Positions 45,438 to 56,160 of a DNA stretch of 64,000 nucleotides are shown piece by piece. The DNA is from Symsagittifera roscoffensis. Its lineage: Eukaryota > Xenacoelomorpha > Acoela > Convolutidae. Made by a program: the position numbers and the translations under genes. Positions within the stretch are counted from its first letter, which is position 1, and each line of letters begins with the position of its first letter. The notes beneath the pieces are model-generated. The model was given only the letters and a program-made list of their open reading frames with translations. It was not told the DNA's origin and searched no databases. The stretch spans positions 61,164,875 to 61,228,874 of the forward strand of contig NC_087066.1 in NCBI RefSeq assembly GCF_963678635.1, read 5' to 3'.

Positions 45438-46617
45438 CTTGGGACAGTGCAGTCCTGGACCAGAGCAGTCTTGGGACAGTGGTCTTGGGACACTAGCCTT
45501 GGGACAGTGGTCTTGGGACAGTGGTCTTGGGACAGAGGTCTTGGGACAGTAGCCTTGGGACAGTGGTCTTGGGACAGTGGTCTTGGGACAGTGGTCTTGG
45601 GACAGAGGTCTTGGGACAGTGGTCTTGGGACAGTGGTCTTGGGACAGTGGTCTTGGGACAGTGGTCTTGGGACAGTGGTCTTGGGACAGTGGTCTTGGGA
45701 CAGTGGTCTTGGGACAGTGGTCTTGGGACAGTGGTCTTGGGACAGTGGTCTTGGGACAGAGGTCTTGGGACAGTGGTCTTGGGATAGTGGTCTTGGGACA
45801 GTGGTCTTGGGACACTAGCCTTTGGACACTAGCCTTGGGACAGTAGTCTTGGGACACTAGCCTTGGGACAGTAGTCTTGGGACAGTAGTCTTGGGACACT
45901 AGCCTTGGGACAGTAGTCTTGGGACAGTGGTCTTGGGACAGAGGTCTTGGGACAGTAGCCTTGGGACAGTGGTCTTGGGACAGTGGTCTTGGGACAGTGG
46001 TCTTGGGACAGAGGTCTTGGGACAGTGGTCTTGGGACAGTGGTCTTGGGACAGTGGTCTTGGGACAGTCGTCTTGGGACAGTGGTCTTGGGACAGTGGTC
46101 TTGGGACAGTGGTCTTGGGACAGAGGTCTTGGGACAGTGGTCTTGGGATAGTGGTCTTGGGACAGTGGTCTTGGGACACTAGCCTTGGGACACTAGCCTT
46201 GGGACAGTAGTCTTGGGACACTAGCCTTGGGACAGTAGTCTTGGGACACTAGCCTTGGGACAGTAGTCTTGGGACAGTAGTCTTGGGACACTAGCCTTGG
46301 GACAGTAGTCTTGGGACAGTGGTCTTGGGACACTGGCCTTGAGACACTAGCCTTGGGACAGTAGTCTTGGGACACTAGCCTTGGGACAGTAGTCTTGGGA
46401 CAGTGGTCTTGGGACACTAGCCTTGGGACACTGACCTTGGGGCAGTACTCTTGGGACAGTTTTGGGACAGTGGTCCTGGGATAGTACTCTCAGGACAAGG
46501 GTCTTGGGACACTGACGGAAGGTACTGGGACAGTACCGAACAGTCTTGGGACAGTAGAAAAAAACCTGGGACGGTACAAAGAAGAGTAGGGACGGTAACT
46601 GGAAGTCTTAGGACGGT
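45438..46617 (+). repeat. Minisatellite, 14-bp unit CTTGGGACAGTGGT, about 80 copies
   Basis: Main variants are CTTGGGACAGTGGT, ..CAGAGGT, ..CAGTAGC/T and ..CACTAGC. A higher-order copy is visible: a block with the order CAGAGGT, CAGTAGC, CAGTGGT x3, CAGAGGT recurs 406 bp later (45531 and 45937), which is 29 units. The right end decays into irregular spacing from about 46440. Since 14 is not a multiple of 3 and no unit makes a stop in most frames, long repetitive open frames exist on both strands; I treat these as by-products. Confidence 0.95.
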
Positions 46618-46846
46618 ATAAAAATTGAAGTAAAATTACAATAAGTGTTTTGAGACAGAATTAAAACAGAACAACACTAGTCGGAACCCGGTACGGTTGA
46701 GACCACAAATAAAGAAAGTTTCACGAAAGGTTTTTATCACGTTGTATATTTCCTTTTAAGAATTCTTTTCCACAAAAGATTTTATTCGTAGAATAGAATT
46801 GTGTATATAATAATATTGTAAATAAGAGCAATTGTAAATAGAAATA

Positions 46847-48334
46847 ATGAGACGGAGTAGGGTACCGGTGCTCGAAAAAAGGTCAAGTGGATCAAACACG
46901 AAATATAACTCGTCGCTGCGCGGAACGACATCAATGGGCCCAAGCAAAACAAAAGATAACTTTTCAGTTAGCATGGTCAGCACGAGGAGTAGTACCGAGA
47001 ACAAGACGCGAGAAGGTGCTAAAGACAAACAGGTGGAGCCCACAATTGAAATCGATCTAGAGACACCAGACCAGAGCGTAGATGAAGTGGAGAAGAAGAC
47101 TACGGAATCCACACCGATGCCCCATATGGAAGATCAAAATCCAAAAACCGTGGAGTTTTCGCCGATAGACGCGTTGGAAGACACAACAGGCAATACCCGA
47201 GAAACGGTGAAAGACGACTCTCAAGTAAAGAAAACATCTTTTACAGAAAAGTTGGCGATGATGGTCGGAATGAAATCGAAGGACAACACGGCCGAAGAAT
47301 CAAAAACTGAAAGAGCACGAACATTTGGGACAGTGAGCGCGAAGACGACAGAAGCTGACCTAAAGGAAGAACAAGCCAAAACGGAAGCGACAGCCGAAAA
47401 CAAGACAACGGCTGATCATGAAACAGCTACTCTTGAGCTTTGCGACCTGATGACAAAACTAAATCAGATCGACAAACAACTAAAGTACAGTGAGGAAGAT
47501 AGAGATTTAATAAGGAAAGAGTTGAAATACAACAAACACGAGTATCTGGATAGTTATTTTAACCTGGCTAAGGCGACAGACGAGAGACTCCAGCAGATGT
47601 CGGACAAGGTAGATGCCACCAATGAAGAACGAGATAAGAACATCAAAAGAGATATGCAACAGTTGAAAAACCGATATGATGATGTCAGCAGCCAATTAGG
47701 TAGCCTGGAAAAGAGAATGGACACAATGAACAGGAATCAGGCCGAAAGTTCGTGTGCAATACAGGCGAAGTTGGATGCAATCTTGAGAAATTCTACCTCA
47801 CAAGAAAGACCGGCAGCGGATCGCACGCAAGGCACCAGAGTTGACTTTGTAGAACCACAAAGAAACAAACGGCAATCGACACCGTTGCCTTTAAACCGGG
47901 ATGCGGTAAGCATAGCACCAACGTTTGCTAAAACAATCATGAAAAATGGGACATCAAACACAACGAGTGGTCCGGGGGACTCAACAGCTAGCAGCAACGC
48001 AGGTCCGGATGCCATGACGTGGGCAAGCACTTGGGAGACGATGAACAGGACTCTAGAGGCCTTCGCCACGAGGAACACTGACTCGAGCGATAGGAGAGAC
48101 GGAAAATCAAGAAAAACTTTCAAGAAGCCAAAAGAATTCAAAGACGACTCCGATGGACGCATTGACACGTGGGTGGAAGTGATGAGATTACATCTAGAGC
48201 AAGATAACTTAAATGATGAAAAGCAAGCATGCACAGCCATACTCAGCAACCTGGAAGGCACGGCATTGAATGCGTGGTTGCAAAGAAAGAAGAAGAACGC
48301 GATACCGCGGACAAAATCTTCGAAATATTGCTGA
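46847..48334 (+). pseudogene. Gag, N-terminal part (large element)
   Basis: The ATG at 46847 lies in a good context (AAATAATGAG). Residues 1-190 are charged and low in complexity. About 190-325 form a coiled coil (LCDLMTKLNQIDKQLKYSEE and onward). The end is the start of a retrotransposon Gag core (FKDDSDGRIDTWVEVMRLHL, ALNAWLQRK). The core continues in the -1 frame from about 48285, within a run of AAGAAAGAAG, so a one-base indel truncates this copy at 48334. Gag would form the capsid-like particle. Confidence 0.8.
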
Positions 48335-48591
48335 ATCGATTCGGATCAGGCATGAAGGGTCACCAAGCGATGATGCGATTTGAAAAGAGAAGGCAGAGGG
48401 ACGACGAGTCAATTGATCGGTTCCTAGATGACCTCGAGAGCTTGAGAAGAAGGAGTGACCCGGAGGAGTCGACAAACAGAAGAAACTTTAGCATTGCCTC
48501 GAAGTTCATTGATGGGGTAAAAAGTGATGACTTAAGAACAATGTTAGCAACATACTACACATTGTCGAAAGACAGCGCACCGACCCCATAA
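48285..48591 (+). pseudogene. Gag core, C-terminal half
   Basis: Continues the Gag core in frame 1: DTADKIFEILLNRFGSG, then DESIDRFLDDLESLRRRS, a typical Ty3/gypsy Gag pattern. It ends at a TAA (48589-48591), after which the same frame carries on directly into the nucleocapsid, so this is one codon changed to stop or, less likely, a readthrough site. Confidence 0.82.
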
Positions 48592-48990
48592 GAAATGAGA
48601 CAGAAATCAAGGGAATACATGCTGATGAAACCCAAGAAATGCTCATATTCAGAAAACAGGAACACGCAAGGGGGAAGTCAACCCCAGAGGTCGTCATGGT
48701 ACAAGCCTAGAGATGACATGGACAAGCGCAGATCATGCGCGAACTGCGGGTCGGCGGATCACCACGTGGCTGACTGCACAACATACAAACAAGGCATGAA
48801 GAGTCTAGGATACGCACCGGATGAGGAGGACATGAGCCAGATGGAGGAACACGAGTACTATAGTGGCTTAATCATCAAGATAGGCGCAAGATGCTTCTTC
48901 TGTAACCAGGAGGGGCACTTCAGAATGGATTGTCCCTTGTTCTGGGAAGCGGTCAAGAACCAGAGTCACCCAAACATAAGTTGGCATTAG
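48592..48990 (+). CDS. Gag nucleocapsid with two CCHC zinc knuckles
   Basis: Directly in frame with the preceding Gag core. Two CX2CX4HX4C knuckles are present: CANCGSADHHVADC and CFFCNQEGHFRMDC. These bind the element RNA during packaging. The frame ends at TAG 48988-48990, 13 bases after the heptamer CCCAAAC, which lies in the phase needed for -1 frameshifting into Pol. Confidence 0.88.
   Translation, partial: EMRQKSREYMLMKPKKCSYSENRNTQGGSQPQRSSWYKPRDDMDKRRSCANCGSADHHVADCTTYKQGMKSLGYAPDEEDMSQMEEHEYYSGLIIKIGARCFFCNQEGHFRMDCPLFWEAVKNQSHPNISWH
48969..48975 (+). promoter_or_regulatory. Candidate -1 frameshift site, Gag to Pol
   Basis: CCCAAAC read as C-CCA-AAC in the Gag frame fits X-XXY-YYZ. 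A -1 slip puts ribosomes into the frame that begins the Pol ORF, which is open from 48930. I did not identify a convincing downstream stem or pseudoknot by eye. Confidence 0.6.
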
Positions 48991-50459
48991 CGGCAGTGCA
49001 GAATCAGCGGAATAGACAAAACGAGTTTGAATCTAGGAACTTAGGAGCACCAAGCACGGAATTGCCGACGATAACAGTGAAAGCTGTAACACATGTTAAT
49101 GGTGCGATAGAGTCCGCGGCCGGGAACTCTCTAGAGATAAACTATGAGAAAGCGGCGACGGAAGCAATTGCCAAAGTGAAACAGGATCTGGCTGCGAAAG
49201 AAATAGAGCAACGACTAAAGCTGGAGATCGAAAGACAGAATTTCAACGAAGCATTAACCGGATCAAACCCAACACCAGAGGCTGTACCAGGCTCAACAAA
49301 AACCGGGAATTGTAACACTGTAAAAATGGTGACGGGAAAGCCATTCGGCATATCGAAAATCGGGGCTAGAATAATGTCGATAATCACAGTGGGCGGCCAC
49401 GAGGTAACCAGAAACTTGAGCGAACCGAGCGACCAGACAATAATGCACATTGACGTGTACGCAGATTACTTGAGTTGTATAAGCCCACAAACGACTTCTA
49501 GAGCGCTGAGAGCACTACTCACGAGAGGGGGCAGCAAGTCGGTACGTGTTGACAACAGGTATACTGAAGCTTATGGTACACACGAGGTGATGCTAAATAT
49601 AGATGGAATAAACATCTATACCAAGACAATGATAACATGTGACGAAGACCTAATTGGGCAAATCTACGTAGGGAAAGAAGAGTTGAAAGTGAGATCGATT
49701 GGACACTGCGCTATGCTTGAAGAAGATGCGATGCACATCGGGACAGAGGCAGATGTGACTGTGCATGTGCTAGACATAAGTGGCAAAAAGACTCAACTAC
49801 GTGGGTTACTTGATACGGGAGCAGTCTTGAGCGTCATACCAATCGAAACTTGGGAGCGGATGGGCTTTGACAAAGGTGATTTGATAGACTCGAGAATACG
49901 GCTGTCAGCAGCAAACAAAGGGGCCCTTCGGGTGCTGGGCAGGACGCCGATAATAGCCCTCAACTTGGGGGAACGTAACCTGTGGATGAGCTTTATCGTG
50001 GTAGAAAACCTAGATGAATCTGACCAATTCATTTTGGGCAGAGACTTCATCAGGAATTTCGACGTAACGATTGATCTAAATAACGCAATGTTCAGGATAC
50101 GGAACCCGGATAGGAGGTACGCAATCAAACCGGTAAATTTAATAATGGCAAATGAAAACAAAGCACCGGTATTCTTGAGTAGGAGGGTTAGGCTAAAAGC
50201 GAATGAAGCGGCAATCGTAGGCTTGAGGATGAAAAATTACAATGAACTAAGCGACAACAAGCAAGTGTGTGTAGTTCCGAATCCTAATAGTCAAAGTGCT
50301 GCTGTTTTAGGAAGATCCTTCTCGATAACGAAGAGCGGCCTCTGCGTCAGTGTCTTGTTGAATACCCTTGATATACCGATCACGATACAGAGAGGGAGGA
50401 AACTGGGATATGCTTTACCGGTTAAAACTCGATATGAAACGATCGAGAACTCAAAATAA
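48976..50459 (+). CDS. Pol: linker and aspartic protease
   Basis: The open frame runs from 48930, but translation would enter by frameshifting at 48969. After a linker, the retropepsin active site LLDTGAVLSVIP lies near 49806-49841 and the conserved FILGRDFI flap-end motif near 50030. This protease cleaves the polyproteins. The frame stops at TAA 50457-50459 and resumes in the same frame without any missing bases. Confidence 0.85.
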
Positions 50460-51086
50460 AATGAAGTTGTTGATTGTCCCAATCATAGGGACAAAATTTG
50501 TATCTTGAGACGATTGCAGAAAATAAAAGATTCTTCAGGTCTTATTAAATCACTTAAGTCAGAAACGGATGATGGGCTGTCGAGCTGTTCGAACTTTCCA
50601 GAGCCACCCACACTAGATGAAATGCAAAATGAAAAACCGGTTCTGCCGGAGATTGAACATTTGAGGGGCAAACTGAAAGATGAACAGCTCGAAGCCATCA
50701 AGGACGTACTAGAGCGGAACGAGGAAGTTTTTTCGAGGCATAAGGCGGATATCGGGTGTTGTAATTTCGTTGAGCATGAAAAAGAACTTGAGGAAAACGC
50801 GGTACCACACAGGGAAGGGGCGAGGCGCATGACCCCACACAAATCGGACGCGTGTAGAAAAGAAATCGAGACGTTACTAGAGTATGACATGATAGAACCA
50901 TCCAAGTCACCGTGGGCGTGTGGAGTAGTGATGGCCAAAAAGAAAGGCGACCAGTTGAGGTTTTGTTGTGATTTTCGATACCTGAACTCCGTCACGGTGA
51001 AGGATGCCTATCCCATACCTAGGATTGATGAGAGCCTCTCGAAGTTAGGTGATGCAAAATTTTTTACGACTCTTGATTTAGGCTAG
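50460..51086 (+). pseudogene. Pol: reverse transcriptase, first part
   Basis: In frame with the protease ORF beyond a single TAA. It contains the RT fingers: EYDMIEPSKSPWACGVVMAK, FCCDFRYLNSVTVKDAYPIPR, then AKFFTTLDLG at the first catalytic Asp. It stops at TAG 51084-51086, a position where gypsy RTs usually have Gln or another residue before .(F/Y)WQ(V/I). Confidence 0.9.
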
Positions 51087-53735
51087 GCCTTTTGGCAAGT
51101 ACCACTAAGAAAGCAGGACAGGGACAAGACAGGGTTTGCCTGCGAATTGGGTCTGTTTCAATGGAAACGGATGCCGTTTGGACTTTGCAATGCCACAGCC
51201 ACGTTTTAGCGGTTGATGGCACACGCGCTGATAGGCGTGACGAAGAAGTATGGCAACCTGGTAATGTGCTACGTGGATGACGTGGTAATAGCGACGCCAA
51301 CGCTGGAAGACCACATTGAGAGACTTGACGAAGTGTTTGCATGCATGAAGAGGTCGGGGCTAAAGTGTAAACCATCAAAGTGCGTGCTACTCAAGGACTC
51401 AATAAAATACTTGGGCAGGATGGTAGACAAGCACGGCATCAGACCTGATACGGACGCCGTGGAAGCAGTCCTGACCTGGAAATCACCGAAGACAGAGCAC
51501 CAGTTGATGAGCTTCCTGGGTTTCGCTAACTATTATAGAGAGTTCATCAAAGGCTATGCAGACAAGGTATACCCGATGCAACAATTAATGAGACACAAGG
51601 GCAAGAAGTTCACGTGGAACAACGCAGCAGAAGAGTCATTCCAGAGAATAAAGAAAGAGCTATGTGAGGCACCAGTACTGGGTATGCCGACTGAGAAAGG
51701 GATGTACGTGCTGGACACGGATGCGTCGGTAGTCGCGATTTCTGGGATTCTCCACCAAGAACAAGAATGGAATGGGAAGACAGTCTTGAGACCAATAGCG
51801 TACGGGAGCAAAGTCTTGAGTGACACGGAAATGAAGTACGGAGCACCAAAAGCAGAGATGTTCGCGGTGGTTACCTTTGTCGAGAAATACAGGGTATACC
51901 TGGGCAGTGAGCCATTCAAGTTGCGAGTCGACAATCGAGCACTGAGCTGGCTGAAAACGTACTCAATGGACCAAAGTTACATTGGGAGGTGGATAGTTCG
52001 CCTGGATGGATACAACATGATAATTGAGCATAGAACACGAGATAAACATCAGAATGCCGACAGCTTGAGTAAGAAGATGGAGTTGTATGAGAGACAAGAG
52101 CAAAGAGAGGCAGACAGACCTGAAATCAAAGATGGCTTCTCCTTCATGGACAAGGAAACGTACGACAGTCTTCCACTCACGAGATGGCTGGACAAATCAG
52201 GCAAACCGATAGAAGATCATCCTGAATTACCTAAAGAACCTCCAGAGAAGACCATCTTGAAGAAGAGCAAAATGATTCCAATAGAGATAATACTCAAGTC
52301 GAAGATCGTGAAGGAGACGCTCAAGGCAAAAGGCTATGATCTTAACCAGGTAGAAGCAGGAACTGCACAGATAGATGATGATTTAATGAGGTTGCTCGAG
52401 AAACTATCAGATCATAAGCCCGTGATCCAAGAGAAGGGTCAAGAGGAACCGGAAGTCACTATACTTCGGAGAAAAGAGACAGTGAACGATACTGACTCCT
52501 CAAGAGGAAGCGTCACTGACAGCAAAGATGTCGTGCGGTCATTAGTTGATAAGATCCCCGAAAACATTCTGGAGCAGACCAAGGTTAGGAAAAAGAAAGT
52601 GACGTTCAAAGAAGATACTGAGCACCTGGGACTAGGTCAAGAGTCCGGGGAGTGTTCCATGTTCACGGAAGAAGAAACCGGAGAAGGAAAATTGTCCGGG
52701 GAGCGTGAAGAATGGGATGAAGACTCGGATGAGAGCAGCGAAAACCAAGACAGTCTGTGCATGATACTGGCGGAAGAGAAGACAAGGCACCACGACAGGG
52801 AGTTACAGACGGATCCATCTTCAGGCACGTACAATCTAGACATACAGGAGCTACGAGGTGGTGAGGAACTTGAGAAAATTGCGGTTTCAAGGAAGCCATT
52901 CAGGGAACTATCATGCAACTCAAACGTCAGAACGAATCTGGTGCCAGAAGATGATATGAAAATTGTGAAAAGGATGATATGCGTGAAGCTGAGTGATGAC
53001 ATCCTTAACCCTGGTGAGATGAATGGACAGATCATGGCGCTAAAGGAGCATGTCAAGGCGAGATACAGGCTGTCAGACCTAATAAGAGCCCAAAAGAATG
53101 ACAAAATGACAAATAACCTCTCCAAATGGATCCAGTCGGGGGTCAAGGAGAAGGGGGAACTCGAGGAAGACAGCTATAAGATCTTGAGCCAGTTCTACAA
53201 AGAAAAGAAAGACTTACTCTATCACACAGCTGATGGGGTGGTAGCATGCAAGAGGAAAGATGAGGAGAAGATAATACACAAACACAACCTCATCATACTG
53301 CCACAGTTGTATCAAACGGAGGTGCTTTTCAGATCGCACGACCAGATGGGGCACCAGGGGATAGACAAAGTACAACAAAGGATACTTCACAGGTTTGATT
53401 GGCCAGGGATGAGAAAAGCTTGCGAGAGATGGGTGAATGCCTGCCTGGCATGCCTCCAGGTAAAGGACCCAAGGAAGATGAAGTTTCCCCTCAAGTCCGT
53501 CGAGAGCTCAGAATTCAATGAAGTGGTGCAGATAGACCATAAAAAAATCTGCATGACGGAGTCGGGATATAACCAGATATTGGTTATAATAGATCACTTC
53601 ACAAAGTTGGCGGAAGCGGTTCCGTGCCAGACAGCCTCGGCCGAGGAGACATGTGATCATCTGATAACGCATTGGATATCGCGGTATGGTTGTCCAATGA
53701 CTTTCCAGTCGGAAAACGGCAAAGCTTTTGTGGGG
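51087..53735 (+). pseudogene. Pol: RT palm, RNase H, integrase
   Basis: Same frame; another TAG at 51207-51209 interrupts NATATF.RLM, where the family has Gln. YVDD of RT lies near 51270. RNase H follows: LDTDAS (about 51711), AEMFAVV and RVDNRALSWL. A spacer of about 300 residues, rich in Glu/Asp/Lys, then precedes integrase, which is unusually long. Integrase has the HHCC module (SHDQMGHQ..., CLACLQ), the first Asp in VQIDH, and TFQSENGKAF, where the second catalytic Asp is Glu (codon 53712-53714). The frame is lost at GGGG 53732-53735; the inverted copy has one more G. Confidence 0.9.
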
Positions 53736-55606
53736 ACTTGACAAAAGAATTGATGAGGAGATCGCACATTGCTCAAGCACACTCGACAACCTACCATCCA
53801 CAGACCAACGGGTTGGTAGAGAGACAGAACAGGACACTGGTCAACATGTTAAGGGTGTACTGCTCAAGATACATGACGGATTGGGATAAATACCTGCCAC
53901 AGGTAGTAGGGGCCTACAACAGTACACAGCACTCAACGACGGGCATCAGTCCCTTCATGATTTTGACGGGTAGGGAGAGAGCAATGCCTCTGACATTCTT
54001 TTACCCGGAATACGAAGGGAAAAGGACGTCGCCTCAGGCGTACGTGAAAGAAGCGATCAAAAGACAACAGGAGTTAAACGAGCTATGCAGGAGGAACACC
54101 GCGCAGGCGCAAATGAGGCAACGCAGAAAATATGACGAAAAAATATTACAAGCAAAGCCATATGAAGTGGGCCAATATGTGTGGGTCTTCCAAAATGTCA
54201 TACCGCCCAAGGGAACAAAGAAACTACTCAAGAAGTGGAGGGGACCATTCATGATAACGGAAGTCCATCAACAAGGACGGTTCTATCACTTGAGGACTGG
54301 GCGAGCGGCACATTATGAAAATCTGAAGCCTCACGTTCCGTCCCCGGAGGATTGGTGCATACCGAAGGACATGGAGGGTCTTGAGTACCTGGTGGTAGAG
54401 CCAGCGTGTGAAGTGAATGAAAGAGGCACCAGAGAGAAGAATGATGGTAATGAGAACTTGAGTTTGGACGACAATGAAAAGATAGAAGTGGAGTCTGAAG
54501 CAGGATCATTTGTAGAAGAAGACTGGAACGACCCGGAGCAAGATGAGGTGCCGAAGTGGATGGAGCCAGATCGACCAATACCACCGGGAACCAGGACTGG
54601 CAATCGTAAACGGACCGGCATGAGGTACAACAGGTACGGGGATGACTTCTTGATCGATAAGATACAGCCAGACAAATTGGGCGAGGAACTACTGAGTGCA
54701 GGCGAACTGGAAGCCGAAGAGGAATGGCAGGTCATTGACGATGGTGGACACTATCCGCAGGAAGACTACTCGACGCCAGAATTGGAGACGGATCTCGAAC
54801 AGAGTGAGATAGAGAGGAGGGAGAACACGAACTGGAGGATACTAGAGTGGATGCGCGATGTCAAAGACGAGAGCCGCGAAGGACAAAGCATTCAACAAGT
54901 CGACGTATCATCGGCAAATTATATGAAGGCAGAGGACCCTCTTTTCGGATGGACGGCAACAGATAGGCCACTGGACATTCCTCGGGACAATTCAGACCCG
55001 ACAACATCGACGGGGACGTCGATAAATATTTTTTTCCGGGGAGTGGGGGTAGGACTTACCCACACCGAAAATTTGATGATAAAAAAGCTCAAGGAAGTGA
55101 GAGAAACAAGCAAATTGGAACTGGAAGAAGAAGAGCCAGAGCCTACCATAGGTCGGAATTTCAAAACGAAATTTGAAATACCCAATGAGTACTCAGAAAA
55201 CATCATGATAACGGATAGCGACTTCATCCTGTCAAACAGGACTAGCGCGATCTGCATCACGGCGGACATGAGTTTCAAATCAAGATTGGAAGCTGACTTC
55301 AAAAGAGAGTACCAGAACGTGGAGTTTATGTTCAGACAGAGACCAGGACTGGGAGGGATGGCAGCGCTACCACCATCAGTAGCACAAGTCCCGGGCAAAT
55401 ATTTGTGCTTCCTAGTGACGAGGGTCAATGACAGAAACACGATCGATCCTGAACACGTGATGTTGGCACTAACGAGACTACGAGACTTCATGATTGAAAG
55501 AGGGATAACGGAGGTCTCAATGCCGGTGTATGACCCAAACAGGGGCAAACTGAGCTCGAGGGAATTGTACGCTATCCTACATGTAGTTTTGCGGAAACTG
55601 AGATAA
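53736..55606 (+). CDS. Pol: integrase end, GPY/F module, acidic linker, macro-like domain
   Basis: HPQTNGLVERQNRT holds the catalytic Glu. RKWRGPFMITEVHQQG-like sequence near 54232 is the GPY/F module of gypsy integrases. A long Asp/Glu-rich linker (about 54400-55150) follows. The last 135 residues (about 55200 onward) look like a TARG1/OARD1-type macro domain: AICITADMSFKSRLEADFKR, GLGGMAAL, YLCFLVTR, LRDFMIERGITEVSMPVYDP and ELYAILHVVF match its order. The Lys and Asp that TARG1 uses for catalysis are not conserved (VTR and PVYDPNRG instead). A one-base loss near 55588 clips the C-terminus relative to the second copy. Confidence 0.82.
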
Positions 55607-55921
55607 TGGTGTATCTGCACAAGAAATACTGCTTGAGTATCGCCTGAGTTGGGGACACGGGGTCTCGAGTTGGGCGTGAGGGAGGAGTCTTGAGTTAGGT
55701 ACTGGGGTGCGGCACAGGTAAAGGGATCTTAAGACGTGATTGGCATGACAATGGAATTTTAAAAAGAATTAACGGTGCTAAAACATAAAATGAATCTGCA
55801 TGCTTTTAAGGAAATTCCAATTGAATTGTTTTAAGTAGAATGAAAATGATAAGATTTTAACCATACTGGTAAAAGGGGGGTCTCTAGGTTAGGAACATGA
55901 CATGTTAAGTCTTAATATGGT

Positions 55922-55934
55922 TTCTGTTTTCAGA
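55922..55934 (+). promoter_or_regulatory. Candidate 3' splice acceptor for the third ORF
   Basis: TTTCTGTTTTCAG followed by A. The second copy has TGTTATTTTCAG at 60486-60497 in the same place. This suggests that the downstream ORF is made from a spliced RNA, as env genes of LTR elements are. Confidence 0.45.
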
Positions 55935-56070
55935 TCAAGTTTGAAAAACAAAGTTGAAAATCCAACTATACTCAAGCGAGGGACAGAAAGAGAAATCTTG
56001 ATTGAACTCGCCATAAACGACACCTGCAGCAAGTATTTGCAAGGAACATTGCTAGAGAATTCTTGAGTTG

Positions 56071-56130
56071 GGTAATTCTTGAGCCGGCAAGGTAATTCTT
56101 GAGCTGGTAAGGTAATTCTTGAGCTGGTTA
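56071..56130 (+). repeat. Three 20-bp direct repeats before the third ORF
   Basis: GGTAATTCTTGAGCTGGTAA and two close variants, period 20 bp. The second copy has its own 20-bp repeats here with a different unit. Confidence 0.85.
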
Positions 56131-56160
56131 ATACTCGAATACATCCCGAAGTCACAGAGA

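Larger units (their letters stand above)
43200..46846 (+). mobile_element. Leader / 5' non-coding part of the large Ty3/gypsy-like element (left border uncertain)
   Basis: No gene. It differs in texture from the AT-rich DNA to the left: more G-rich, with many CTTGAG/CTCGAG hexamers shared with the coding part of the element. It includes a 70-bp tandem array and a 14-bp minisatellite. I looked for an LTR and a primer-binding site and found none I could support, partly because the 3' end of the element is missing in this window. Possible polyadenylation signals are AATAAA-like at 43523 and 44257. Confidence 0.5.
55607..56160 (+). other. Non-coding spacer between Pol and the third ORF
   Basis: Contains the remnant of the original Pol end (to about 55647), CTTGAG-rich sequence, a 3' splice-site-like TTCTGTTTTCAG at 55922-55933 and three 20-bp direct repeats at 56071-56130. 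The same features recur in the second copy at 60215-60676. Confidence 0.6.

Noticed and set aside
45351-46417. Long repetitive open frames on both strands, with Gly/Leu/Ser/Trp or Pro/Lys/Thr-rich repeats
   Set aside because: They are forced by a stop-free 14-bp minisatellite, occur in nearly all frames, and have no start context or non-repeat part.
43200-46846. An LTR and primer-binding site for the large element
   Set aside because: No TG...CA repeat with a second copy is available, since the 3' end of the element is lost in rearrangements, and no tRNA-complementary stretch was convincing.
47737-48261. 174-codon minus-strand frame over Gag
   Set aside because: Shadow of the plus-strand Gag frame; Ser/Leu-rich reverse translation without motifs.
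50457-51209. Use of a genetic code in which TAA/TAG mean Gln
   Set aside because: The animal receptor gene in the same window ends normally, and the element also has indels, so decay is the simpler reading.
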